This document shows positions 35,652 through 47,124 of a stretch of 64,000 bases of DNA, piece after piece. The stretch is taken from the NCBI GenBank assembly GCA_009869945.1, contig WIXG01000011.1, forward strand, positions 496,001-560,000. The letters run 5' to 3'. The position numbers and the translations under genes are program-made. This DNA comes from Mesaphorura yosii (lineage: Eukaryota > Arthropoda > Collembola > Poduromorpha > Tullbergiidae). How positions within the stretch are numbered: position 1 is the stretch's first letter; each line of letters begins with the position of its first letter. The notes under the pieces were generated by a model, which worked only from the letters and a program-made list of their open reading frames with translations, did not search any database and was not told the origin of the DNA.

Positions 35652-37279
35652 TTATTCATTTGTCTCGACTTCTTTCACGAAACTGATCACATCGTCCGCT
35701 AACAAAGCCGGCTCTTCAAATGCAAGGAAGTGGCCACCTCTCTCCGCAATGTTGTAACGTCGAAGATCCTGGTATTTACTCTGCAGTGCCCACTTTGGAT
35801 GTGCAAAAAGGATCTCATGAGGAGGCTGAAGACAGGCCGAGGGTACTTTTACTGCAAGTCTATGAAGAAAGGGTTTAAGAATGCGTGATTGTGATTCCAT
35901 GAGGTGCTCCGCTATTAACTATAATTTGAATGACCAGTCTATTGTACTTACTTGGACACTCCCAATTCTCTGGTTTTAGCACTCATCGCCTCGGCGTACA
36001 GCCTCATTGAGGGCGTGATGGTGTTGGTCACCCAGTAAACCATCAGGTTGTCCAGAATTTCATCCAGACCCGTGACCAGAAATGCGTTGTCATCCTTGGA
36101 AAAGTACTTGGGATTGTGGATAAGGCACTTTTGGAATTTTTCCAGAATGTAGGCGGCGAGCCCACTTGGTGAGCTTCCAAGCGAAGCACCTGAAAGCCAC
36201 GTAAAAGCCTTGGCTGTAATTACAAACGGAATGCTGACTGTAATTGAACACGTTTACCAAGTGTGTCTGGCTTGGTCGCCTGCAGGTGGAAGTACCCAGT
36301 TTGTCCAATCATCAAGGGAATCACCGTACTGATCGGGTAGCCAACCTGAGCCTCCTCGGGCTCCATGAACCAAGTCGGGTTGATTGATGCCAGAAAATAC
36401 TTTAACAAGCTTCTCGGGCTGTAGCTCAAGCACATGTTCAGGTGGATTCCTTTTACACTAAAAATAAAATTGCACATAATACACAGTGCCAAATAAAGAT
36501 GTGCTTCGAAAGTACACACGTACAGATTGTACAAGTTACCTTTCTGGGAACACTGCGCCCATAATCGTCGTGATTTGCGAGCCCCAGTCGCCAGCTTGGA
36601 CGTAGTACTTCGAGTGGCCGAGGCGCTGCATCAACTTGTCGAATATTTGTGCCATTTCAAGGGGCCCAACTCCTGGAGTCGACGGAGCCTCAGAAAAGGC
36701 GTAGCCAGGTAGAGAAGGAATGATCAGCTCAAAGCTGATGTCGGAGTCTGCTGGATCTGTGAGCAGCGGAATAATCTTCTGGAATTCGACGAAAGAACCG
36801 GGCCAGCCGTGAAGAAGCAGAAGTGGCTCCGTACGCTTGTACTTGCCACTGTTGGCGCTCTTGGCATGCTGGAAATGGATGTCGAGTCCGGCAATTTTCG
36901 TCTTGAAATGGGGATACTTGTTGAGCTGCGCTTCGCGAGTCTTCCAGTCGTACTTCTCCAACCAGTGCTTCAGAGCTACGAAGAGCTGTTCAGTGTTGAT
37001 CCCGTACTCAAGGGCGACTCCTTCCAGAGGTTGAATCAGACGGGACCCGGCCGCAGAAGTCTCAAACGTCAATCTTGCTTTCAGGTCGTTGAGGACGTTG
37101 TCGCTGATTGCGATCTTGAAGGGGCGGATTGAGACATCTTCTTGACCTTTCTTTGCCGCTAGTCCATAATAAGGATCTTCTGGCAGTTCCGGAATTGACG
37201 CATTGCCCAGGAGTACGAACCAAAACCAGGAAACGGCAACGGCCACCAGCACAATAATTACAGGTAGTAGTTTCATCAT
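35652..37279 (-). CDS. Jheh: Juvenile-hormone-type epoxide hydrolase, copy 3 (intron-loss form)
   Basis: Four exons 36540..37279, 36258..36457, 35952..36189 and 35652..35859 give 461 residues. The first exon is the fusion of exons 1 and 2 of the other copies: the read-through SDISFELIIPSLPGYAFSE crosses the position where they have an intron. Anchor LPVIIVLVAVAVSWFWFVLL. Active site complete: HGWPGSFVEFQ, Asp in QAGDWGS, Tyr in TGYFHLQATKPDT, Glu in PPHEILF and His in RGGHFLAFEE. GGDWG is QAGDWG here, a small change beside the nucleophile. Two adjacent ATGs begin the frame; I took the first (MMKLLPV). It is divergent from copy 4 with about 1.2 kb between the starts. Confidence 0.94.
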
Positions 37280-38446
37280 TTTGTAGACACGGGTCAAAAT
37301 TGGGCGAAATTCAAGTCTTGTTCGCGTTCGCGTGCTCGTAACAACACGCAAATTATGAATCTGTAACCTGTGATTCTATTACCTTAATTGAAAAATGGCC
37401 AACAAGTTCCACGTTCACGTCCACGTCGGGTAGTCGGAGTTTTACGCTTTTATTGCAGCGATTACTATTTATACGCCGGTCGGGTGGCTTGCTTCCAGTT
37501 TTATGATAGACTTCAATTATAAAAGACCTCGCAATAAAATGAGATCGCATACATTTTATACCATCACTGATTAGGGTGAGACTTTGGACTTTGTCCGGCA
37601 ACCGCACGTTCGACAAGTGTTGTGCCTCAATATTTTATGCTTATTCATCCTCACCATTGAGTATGCTAAATTAGTTTGACTGGCAATATTAAGAGCAAGT
37701 CATAGCTACCAGTCAATTCTCACAGCTTTGATTGTATGGGAAGGGTAAGTAAAAACTCCAAAGTGACAATCCTACGAACCCGAAAATCCGTAAGCCTCAC
37801 TTTCCCTCTACGAAATACGAAATGCTCACTTCCTTTCAGGACCTTGTAAAGATAGGTGACGAGTCTAATCACAATTCGCAAAACTGATATTCTTTCATGT
37901 GCAAGCTGACGCTTTACCACTTATCAAAGTGCTTTGGCAAAGCATACGCAAAATACAAATTCGAATGCGATAGATATGTAGATGGTTAAAGGATCGAATA
38001 CACGACTTCTTTTCCCTGTTGAGTCAGTTGAGTGGTTACAGAATGCAGAGAATGGTAACCGGCAAAGCCAAGGTCAAGTTCGTTATGTCCACGTCTTGCA
38101 CGTCCACTGTCCATGTTCATGTACGATTACATTCATAAGTTTATAGTCTACTTTGTGTTTTATACCCTGCAGAGGTTCCAGTCCATGTGAGCGAGCAGCA
38201 GATGACGAAGAGCTTTGCATAATCTGGTTTTTATGCTGAGGATTTTTTCGTGTCTAGTTTAATTTAGTGCTTTAGAGTTTACGACCGGTTGGTTTGGAGG
38301 TGACGGGATTCATCGTGCTGCACTGCCAACTGACGCAGACGTTCTAGATTTAAATTGTTCTAATTAGTTACTTGTGAGTCGTGCAGTTGGCAGAATTGAA
38401 TTGGAACATTTTTCTAGTCGACTAGGAAAGTCTGTTAAAAGTTACA
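37280..38446. other. Divergent promoter between hydrolase copies 3 and 4
   Basis: 1167 bases between two oppositely directed hydrolase starts, which could carry shared control elements. No coding sequence or clear motif seen. Confidence 0.5.
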
Positions 38447-40142
38447 ATGGCAAAGCTTCTGCCGGTGATTACCGTGCTAATCCTCAGTATTGCCGCATCA
38501 TGGGTCTGGTTCGCCTTGCTTGGTGACCTGTCACCTCCCGACTTACCCGCAAACCCTCACTGGGGACCAGGGGCAAAGAAAGGACAGAAAGAAGACACCT
38601 CAATTCGTCCGTTTAAAGTCTCCGTTCCAAGCAGCATCTTGTCAGACCTGAAGACGAGACTCACGTTGGAAACGTCTGCAAATGGAAGTCGTTTAACACC
38701 GCCGTTGGAAGGAATTGGATTTCAGTATGGTTACAACTCCAATCACTTGAAGTCAGTAACCAGCTACTGGCTGGAGAAATACGACTGGAAATCACGGGAA
38801 GCTGCCTTGAACAAGTATCTACATTTCAAAACGAATATTTTCGGACTTGACATTCACTTCCAACATGTAAAGAGTGCAAATAACGCCAAGTACAAAGTGA
38901 CGAGGCCGCTTATTTTGCTTCATGGTTGGCCAGGATCTTTCATCGAATTCCAAAAGATTATACCTTTGCTTACTGATCCAACTGGCTCTGATGTCAACTT
39001 CGAGGTTCGTATTTTATGAGTATCCGATACCGATTTCTATTCGATCTGACAGACGTATGAGTTCATTTCTGTGCTTTATATCTTTAGCTTGTGATTCCGT
39101 CCTTCCCCGGATACGGATTTTCGGACAGAGCCCACAAGCCTGGCCTTGGTCCCATTGACATAGCGCAAATATTTGACATACTTATGGTGCGACTGGGTCA
39201 TGAAAAGTATTACATTCAGGGAGGTGATTGGGGTGCCAACGTCGGAACGTTCATGTCGGCTCTATTCCCTATGAGGTAAATTTTGCGTAAGGCGTACGTT
39301 ATTCTCAGAGTTGTACCAATTTGATAACACTGTGGTTGTTCAGGGCAAGAGGACTTCACTTAAACTGCTGTCTCACTTTTAATCCAAAATCCGCAATGAG
39401 ATTTTTTCTTGCATCGATATATCCGACCTTGTTCATGTCTGAGGAAGAAGCGTCCATCTTTTATCCGCTCTCAGAGTACATTCCCCGTGCAATTGAAGAG
39501 ACAGGATACTTTCATCTGCAAGCTACGAAGCCGGATACTGTTGGTAAGTCAATCCATTTCCTGAAACCATTGGCTTTTCCACTGATTGAAAACCAGAGGC
39601 AATCCGAGTTACGGATAATTTTTCTTAGGTGTTGGGCTTTCAAATTCGCCAAGCGGTCTCGCAGCTTACATTTTAGAGAAATTCTCAGTGTGGACTAACC
39701 TTGACTGGAAGGCAAGACCAGACGGAGGCCTGGCACACTTTAAACTTGACGAGCTCTTGGACAATGTCATGCTATACTGGGTCACGAACTCAATCACCTC
39801 GTCTGTACGATTGTATTCCGAAGCTTTGTCGAAGACTCAAGCCGAGAGGAATATGGATAGGTGAGAAAAATCAATCGATAAATCAAATCAGCCTTGAACT
39901 TCTTGACTTTTATATTGTGTCAATGCAGAGTGCCAGTGGACATCCCAGCGGCGTGCCTTCAGCCACCACAGGAAAAAGTTTACGCCATGCCAAGGTGGGC
40001 ACTGGAGCCATCGTATCACGATTTGCGTCGGTACAATGTTGCAGCGAAGGGAGGCCATTTCCTCGCATTTGAAGAGCCTGAGCTACTTGCCAAGGACGTG
40101 ATCGCATTTTTCCAGACGCTTGAAAAGTCCGGTACATTCTAG
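38447..40142 (+). CDS. Jheh: Juvenile-hormone-type epoxide hydrolase, copy 4
   Basis: Five exons 38447..39004, 39088..39275, 39344..39543, 39629..39860 and 39929..40142 give 463 residues. This is the only array member on the plus strand, so an inversion or a head-to-head duplication is implied. Anchor LPVITVLILSIAASWVWFAL. Active site complete: HGWPGSFIEFQ, Asp in GGDWGANVG, Tyr in TGYFHLQATKPDT, Glu in PPQEKVY and His in KGGHFLAFEE. The five-exon layout is that of copies 1 and 2, and the N-terminus resembles copy 3 (KLLPVI). A functional ER epoxide hydrolase is expected; whether it acts on juvenile hormone is not readable. Confidence 0.95.
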
Positions 40143-41027
40143 AAAATCTACAACGAAAGTTCAATATTATTTGTTGTTCAGAAATTAAATTGACTTTAAA
40201 GTATTCAAGACTGTACAACTGTTACTTGCTAAAAACATTATTGTGTCAACCTAAAGTCTGTGGTATTGAATGTCACAAGTTATAATAAATTCAAACCGTT
40301 ATTATTTGTAAAAGTATGAATATCTATCCGAACCGAATGAACGAACGAGCGAACCATTTTTGTAACGTAGTCAAATCGAAGTCGAATTTTAAGAACAGTT
40401 GTTAATTGGTGGTTGGTCGTGTCCAATATGTCTTGCACTTTTGCCCAGTTTAATTCAAGTAATTAATGCCAAAATGTCAAATGGACGGGAATTAATTTGC
40501 TGCACATAATTCGCAGTCTTTTTGACGGGAATTTAGAAACGAGGATTTTGTTGCCTTCCAGTCGAAGCCTGGAAAGAGGAAACAGATTTGCAGCGATCAA
40601 TAATGTAACTTTAATCTCGCTTTACATTTTCCATTCTTGTTTTGGTTTTCGAAATTTAATCTTGATGGAAACAAAACTGTGCCATGCTATGAAATGAAGA
40701 GTCACGACCTATGCTCAATTATGTGTCACGAATGTGCGTGAACGTGTACGTGAAACGAAAAGGTCAGTAATTAAATGCTACAAACAAGTGCCTGTACCAC
40801 GTACATTATTTCAACTTGTCAGTGCCAAGGCCGAGTCTAACTTTAACCGACCATATTAATTAAATTTCGTGTTTACCCGGGTCTGGACAAGTAAGTTTCC
40901 ATTTCGACTTTGAATTTCTTAATTCTGTTTGCGATTATTTGCAACCTTGAGGGCAGGCAGCGGCCAAGTTTGTTCTCGTTTCAAGCACTGCCATGCTAAA
41001 ACAGTCCAGTTCCGTCCGAATTCCAGA
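40143..41027. other. Intergenic between hydrolase and receptor arrays
   Basis: 3' flank of hydrolase copy 4 (AATAAA near 40283) and promoter side of receptor B. No coding signal beyond an accidental 66-codon frame at 40497-40697. Confidence 0.45.
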
Positions 41028-42317
41028 ATGTTCGCAAAGGACACACTGCAAATCTACAATTACCTCTTCAGATTCACGACCTTCCTCAAATGTGTGCCCT
41101 TCGGGTGGAATAATGAACTTTCAGTCGTGAAATTGTATCCGCTGGCAAGACTCGGCCGATGGCTGTGCTACCTGAACACTTTCTTCACTTTCTCCTTCTC
41201 GATTTTCACGTGGTTCAGTCTGCTCTTCCTTGTACTTCACCTTATCGCAAATTCTAGTGGCATTGAGAAGTTGATTCCTTCACTGCTGTACTTGCTGGGA
41301 ATCATTTTTGCATGTTCGCTTCAGTTCATGTCGTATGTGTACCAGTGGGAACTGGCAATTTTAGTGAACAAGATCTTCCAAACCTCAAAATTGATCAGTA
41401 AGTCCAACGGGCCGGTGCGTGGAATTAAATTACTCCGAAATTAACCCGTCCTGCCTAACATTTCAGAGCGCGATGGCGATTGCAAGAACCCAATTAAAGA
41501 CGATTCACTGGACAGGATACTGGCGTACGCGAGTGCAGCTTTGATCATTTGCACATCCACTGTTCCATTCTTATCTTTTGTTTACGAAAGTCTACCGTAT
41601 TCCAGAGAAAACTTGTACGCATTCTGGGTTGGACCCCAACTTGAAGGTAGACTGCTCTACTCCACGCTGAGCTCGACATTAATTGTTAATTTTATCGCCA
41701 TCTTGAACTTTATGACATTAATCCTTTTCTGTGGATCATTTCTGATCGAACGTTGGCTGAAGATCTTGGCGTAAGTTTAAGTTTGCCTGACTTTCTCCAG
41801 AAAGACTTCACCTAAATTACAGTTTTACACTTCCTATGTATACAGAAATGAATGCAAATCACCGGCATCGTCGTCAATATCCCGCCATTTGCACACGTAT
41901 AGATCAATTCAAGTCATGCGAGCCATTTACCTCGACGCATACGGCCCCTGGATCCTCACATCGTACCTCGTCCTCTGCTTTGTCGTTCTTACCACTGGTT
42001 CGTCCACCATAATCCTATTTAATGCTCAAGTTAGCGTGTTCATCATGTCTATCATTGCGGAGTTCACGATCGTCGTCGCCTTTGCCCTGGTATTTGGCCT
42101 GTACCTGCAGAGTTCGTGCACTCGCTGTTCTCAGGACCTTCTCTTGGAGCTACGTCACAAATGCGTCACAAAACCACTCCGGTTGAGGTTGCAGTCTTTG
42201 CAGCCCATCACGTATAAGTTTGGCGACTTTTTCGCGTCCAAGCCCGGAACGGTGCTGACAGTCCTGGCTCTCATTACGCAAAACACAAATTCGCTAATAT
42301 TGCTCTACATTCAATAA
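41028..42317 (+). CDS. Gustatory-receptor-like seven-transmembrane protein B
   Basis: Three exons 41028..41397, 41467..41770 and 41846..42317 (intron phases 1 and 2) give 381 residues. The start MFAKDTLQIYNYLFRFTTFL aligns with the sister genes. It carries the family motif KCVPFGWNN (about residue 24), LVNKIFQTSKLI at the end of exon 1 and ENLYAFWVGPQL. The last segment is TVLTVLALITQNTNSLILL. Seven hydrophobic segments are evident, with a short charged loop in exon 2 (KRDGDCKNPIKDD). Probably a ligand-gated chemosensory channel of the 7tm_7 superfamily. A frameshift-free frame and consistent splicing argue that it is functional. Confidence 0.78.
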
Positions 42318-43086
42318 CTAATTAACCTTGTAGTGCTGGTAAGAATGCAATTAAAACTTTTAAAACTCAAGCCAGCTGCTTGAAGACATAAAATATTAAG
42401 AAATTTCTCGCGTTTTTTGGCACATGCTTTTGCATGAAAAGGATTAATTAAAGACGTCTGAAGCCCGAAATGCGATGGCTCGCATGCTTCCAAAGGCTAT
42501 ATCCAAATGAAAACCGTACCATTAATGTTGCAGCGCTAATGTTGTTTAGAGCTGCTATCATTTTTGTAGACAATTAAAAGTTTGTCATCTAAGGTCACTC
42601 AAACTCTAAAATGCGACACGCCGCCCTGCAATCTGTCTGAAGGTGACCATTGTATTGCGAGTTCCCACTGGGGGGTTATTACTGGTTTTCCTCTCAAATC
42701 AAACCTCTTGACAATATTTGGAGTAATTATAGAATATATTGGGTTCCTCAGTCACAACATGCACGTCATTTTTGAACTTGTCTATCGCGTCATGTCTTCT
42801 CAAATTGACTAAATTGAGCATGACTATCAAAGTTGCTGGAATTGCTAAACTTAAATTGAAGAAACGGAAAATTCCATTCTATGTTCCCGAGGATGGTAAT
42901 TGCTTTTTAGTCATCAGAGATTAACGCTTGCGTGCGAGTGCAAGAATGCTCAGGAACGTCTAGCGAACCAGAAAATTCAATCTTGCCCTTTCGTCACAGT
43001 AATCTAGTTTACTAAACGGTGGTTCCCGTTCCTAGTAAGTTCAATGTGGCAGTGCATTGGTCCGAATTATCCGTTCAAATACGAAA
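42318..43086. other. Intergenic within receptor array
   Basis: No supported gene. The frame at 42582-42812 ends near a hydrophobic TIFGVIIEYIGFLSHN that weakly recalls the last helix of the receptors, so a decayed receptor tail is possible. Confidence 0.35.
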
Positions 43087-44362
43087 ATGCTGAGTCCAAG
43101 AACGATCAGACTGTACAACTTCCTGTTAAAAATTGCAACGGCTCTCGGTTGTGTTCCATTCAGTTGGGATTCCGAAGACTCCGTACCCAAAATGGAGGTT
43201 CTGAGGGGCAGCGGACGGTTGGTGGCTTACTTTAACTTTGTTTTAGATACACTGGCCATGTTCCTCACAACTTTCGGACTCTGCCAGTTTATCGCAGCCA
43301 ACACGAATGACATCAGTCTAATTATTCCTGCATTTGTGTATGTTGGAAGTATCAGCTTTATCACAACACTGAAAGTTTCCGCGTACATGTATCAAGAAGA
43401 ATTGGCGACGATTTCAAACAAAATGTGTCAAACCTCGGCTCGACTATGTAAGTGAATGTGAATCCTGGAAATTTGATGCGCTTGCGTTAATTATGAAACA
43501 CTCTTTATTGTTCATTCAAAGTGTATGAGTATAACAATGAAAGAAGCACGGACACCGTAATCCTCGAGTACGGTGCACACATGTTTCTATTTCTGTCGCT
43601 GACTATTCCAATGGCCGGATTCGTCTACCAGCTCTTTGATCCAATGAACTTGTATACCTTCTATATCGGGCCAAATTTCAGTGGTCAGCTGGCCTACGTT
43701 ATTTTCAGCTCAGTTTTCCTGTACAACCAAGTGCTGATCCTCAACTTTGTGCTCTTTCTCTGGTTTGGTCCAATTTGTACGATAAATTACTGGCTGGACC
43801 AACTCATGTAAGCATCACAAAATATTTTAAGCCATACGGGTGTTTGTTACAATCTAATTTGGATTTAATTTGACCTTTTAGAAATTCAGTTAACGGGAGA
43901 AGGAAGAGCGCGGAGAAAGTTCTTCTCACGTACAATTCAGTTCAAGTCTTAGCGCTAATTAATTGGGACACGTTCTGCAGTCTAATACTGACGATATTTT
44001 TATTTGGGTGTGATATTCTTGGGATATCGGCTGCTACCTTATTAATTTTATACATCAGCGAAATGAGCTGGTTTATCATTTTCATTGTTATAAACATTGT
44101 CGTATTTGTGATCGAAGGTTTCAACTTTTCCTTCGATTTGCAAAGGGCATGCCTTCTGAAATCGTCTCGGCTTTTATACTTGCTTCATGTGAAAACCAAA
44201 AGGTCAGGGAAGTATCATCAAAAAGTCCATAACTCATTGTACCCAATTCGAAATCATTTTAGCCACTTATTCTTTACAAAACGGTCAACTAAGCTGACTG
44301 TATTTGGAATTATTTTTGAAAATATTGGCTCGCTTACGATTTTACTGAAGTCTTATTCTTAA
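43087..44362 (+). CDS. Gustatory-receptor-like seven-transmembrane protein C
   Basis: Three exons 43087..43447, 43522..43807 and 43882..44362 (phases 1 and 2) give 375 residues. Start MLSPRTIRLYNFLLKIATAL. Motif GCVPFSWDS (about residue 22), NKMCQTSARL at the exon 1 end, DPMNLYTFYIGPNFSGQLAY in exon 2, and a last helix LTVFGIIFENIGSLTILL. Topology and splice phases match the neighbouring copies. It is closest in exon 2 to protein D and the pseudogene at 48.4 kb (shared PMNLYxFYxGP). The acceptor of exon 2 (tcattcaaag) has a weak pyrimidine tract. AATAAA follows at 44379. Confidence 0.76.
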
Positions 44363-45329
44363 AACTGAACTATTCCATAATAAATAACATTCGAGTATCC
44401 ATCACCATTTTCAATGCACGAACCTGATCGAAAGATTTTCCAAGAACGAGAACTGTCGGAATATTCGATTGGGCCAGTAAATTGACTGTGTTTTATTCAG
44501 GAGTGAGTCCGCTCGACGGCTGAAAGATGTAGAAACTTGGAGAAGCGTCGTCCAGGTTCATCCGGTTCACTTCACCACCACGTTCCAAACGTTAATGCTC
44601 TAAAACTGAAATGAAATTGTTGGAAAACAGTGAAGACCAGTGAAGTCATGAGAAAACAAAGCGTGAGTTTTATTACTTGGCAGTCAAAAAGGAGAGCACG
44701 AACTGAACTTCACGAGAAAAACTAACTAAAGAAGTTTAAAGTCTCTTATCAGAAGACACCATCAGATAAGCCTACCTCTCTAGCAGGACAGATTTATTAA
44801 ACAAACCCCAAATCCCAATCTTATCAAGTCATGATTGTTAACTTAGCTATAATATTCTCATAAAAACTCACGTGCTCAGGTATATTTTATGAAGCCTCAT
44901 AAAATTGGTTGCAAGGCTTGCAATTAAAATATAAACTTCGGTTCCTTGCATACAATTTAATCGAAGTTGGCCATACTTGCCACAGAATTTGGCAGCACAG
45001 CAGGGTGAATGGCGTGGCCCCAGCAATGTTGTACCATTCAACCATTCATACCAACAGCCAGCAGAATGTTAGCGATGTAAAGTTCAGGACGTGTAAGTTA
45101 ATTAATTTTAATGCTTTTATTTTCGAAGTTTTATGATCAGCGAAACAAAAATACTGCATTCCCAAAAAAATTTTCAGCCACAAACGTTCACATTCGCACC
45201 AGTTCGTCAGTCGCTCTGAACTTGTGCTCGATTATAGCACATCAACGACAACAACTTTAATCAACCTTCCGGTACTCATCAAGAGTCGAGACAGAGCTCA
45301 GGAGCTCAGTTATCATTTACGTCCCCCAA
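44363..45329. other. Intergenic with a possible coding remnant
   Basis: 3' flank of receptor C. On the minus strand near 44498-44600 an exon-like tail reads ERGGEVNRMNLDDASPSFYI and ends in a stop followed at once by an AATAAA. An upstream AG follows a pyrimidine-rich run, but no partner exon is found. It may be a pseudogene scrap. Confidence 0.35.
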
Positions 45330-45648
45330 ATGTTGAGTCTGAAAACAATCCACGTCTACAGCCTGGAGTACACGCTCACAAGGGTCGTCGGATGCCTTCC
45401 TTTCGGTTGGCAGTCCAGAACCCAGTTATCAAAATGTTCTGAAGGAAAAGGCACGCTGGCAAGCATACTTCAACTGTTTCTTCGACTCATGCAATGCCTT
45501 GATCACATTAATTGACCTCAGTCATTTCGTCTCCATGAATTACCGGAATATCAATTTGATAATTCCGGCTTTCGTGTACGCCTCAAGCATTATCTTCATT
45601 TCGGTACTAAATATATGTGCGTACATGCACCAGATTTTGGCAAGCTAA
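45330..45648 (+). pseudogene. Receptor pseudogene, exon 1 only, frameshifted
   Basis: Resembles exon 1 of the receptor family. It starts MLSLKTIHVYSLEYTLTRVV with the family motif GCLPFGWQS (about residue 22). The frame then shifts near 45430. The other frame continues as WQAYFNCFFDSCNALITLID and NINLIIPAFVYASSIIFIS, the first two membrane segments, ending ILAS and TAA at 45646. No exon 2 or 3 follows. Non-functional as read. Confidence 0.8.
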
Positions 45649-45850
45649 GACCTCAATAGAAGCCCATGGACTTCTAAAATGTAAAATACGGTATTAGCGT
45701 AATACTAGCCGTAATCGTCGACTTTGAGTTTTGATTGGAATTTAGAGAAAAATTCAGCTTTAATATAGAGGTTCAGACAAGTTATATGTGTAGAATGGAA
45801 ATATTGAACAACCCAGCTTCCGGTAATTCCATATTTTAATATCCTTACCC

Positions 45851-47124
45851 CTACGCTCTCCATCCGATGACAATATCGGCAATGTGCTCAGTAATCAACC
45901 CGAATGTTCTCAATATAATAGAGCGCGTGGTTTTGAAGAGGTATCCAAAATGACCTTGAATTGGGGTTTGATAATTACTCACTAGTTGCAAGTACTTCGT
46001 GTCACATTTGAGGCGCATAAGGTGGAGGAGGTCCTTGGAATATAATATAGCCTGAATTTGCATGTTGAGCCCAAACATGAAGCCGAACACAACGAAGAAG
46101 ACAATGTTTGCAATAATATTTATGATGATAACGCTCAACTGGTCAGAGAATAGAATTAGCATCGAGGTGCCCACGACGCAGAGAATTGAGCACCCAAACA
46201 GGTACAAAGGCAGAATTAACGGACAGAAGGCATGCCAGTATGTGTTTGCATAGAGCTGCATTGCGTTGTACGTCGCCTGAATCTGCTCTAATGGTTTTTC
46301 TGACTTGATGACTTCGGTCCTGAAGAATAATAAATATGGAACTGAATTAGCATGAAAACATGTTCACTGAGGAGACTGAGGACGTGATAACAGATGAGAA
46401 CGTACATGGTCCGCTGAATCCAATAATTGGACAATATAACTGGACCAAACATGAATATGGTCATGAAGTTTAGAATGGAGATTTTGTTGTACAACAAGAC
46501 CATACTGAAGAAGCAATACGCAATTTGTCCGCCAATGTTTGGCCCGAAATAGAACCGGTACAAATTCATGGGATCGGGAACCTGGTACAGAAATGCTCCG
46601 ATTGGAATCGTCGCCGTCAAGATTATGAATCCCTGTGCGCTGGCGTAAAGAAGTTTGTCCGGTTTCTCATGACACTTCTTTATATCCACGCCGTAATATT
46701 TTGCTGAAATAATCAACGAGATTGCTTTAGGATGAATATTTGTCAAGATGAAAATCTTACCAATCAGTGTGGACGTTTGGAATAATTTATTTGCAGCGTG
46801 TATCAGGTCGTTTTCAAAAATATACGAGCTGTACTTGAGACAAGTTATCCAGTTGATAACAGCAATATATGTCAATCCAGGAATGATTCTGCTGAGCTTA
46901 AGCTGATAATTTGCAGCAATGAACTGTCCCAGTCCAATGGTTGTGACGATCGTGGCCACATCGTCCAAGAAACAGTTCAAGTATGCGAGCCAACGTGCTC
47001 GGCCCCAGAGTGGGTACAGTTTCATAACTGAGTTGTTGTCGTTCCATCCAAATGGGACACACTTGATGGCCGATGAGTATGTAAACAGCAAATTGTAGAC
47101 CTTGAGTGACTGTGAGGTCAACAT
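45851..47124 (-). CDS. Gustatory-receptor-like seven-transmembrane protein D
   Basis: Three exons on the minus strand, 46761..47124, 46406..46703 and 45851..46319, give 376 residues. Start MLTSQSLKVYNLLFTYSSAI; the open frame extends further upstream without a better start. Motif KCVPFGWND (about residue 23), NKLFQTSTLIG at the exon 1 end, DPMNLYRFYFGPNIGGQIAY in exon 2 and TFGLITEHIADIVIG near the C-terminus. Intron 1 is only 57 bases, a multiple of three, and has no stop, so retention would insert 19 residues. Transcribed opposite to A, B, C, E and F. A decayed relative lies just downstream at 48.4-49.4 kb. Likely a 7tm_7 chemosensory channel. Confidence 0.77.
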
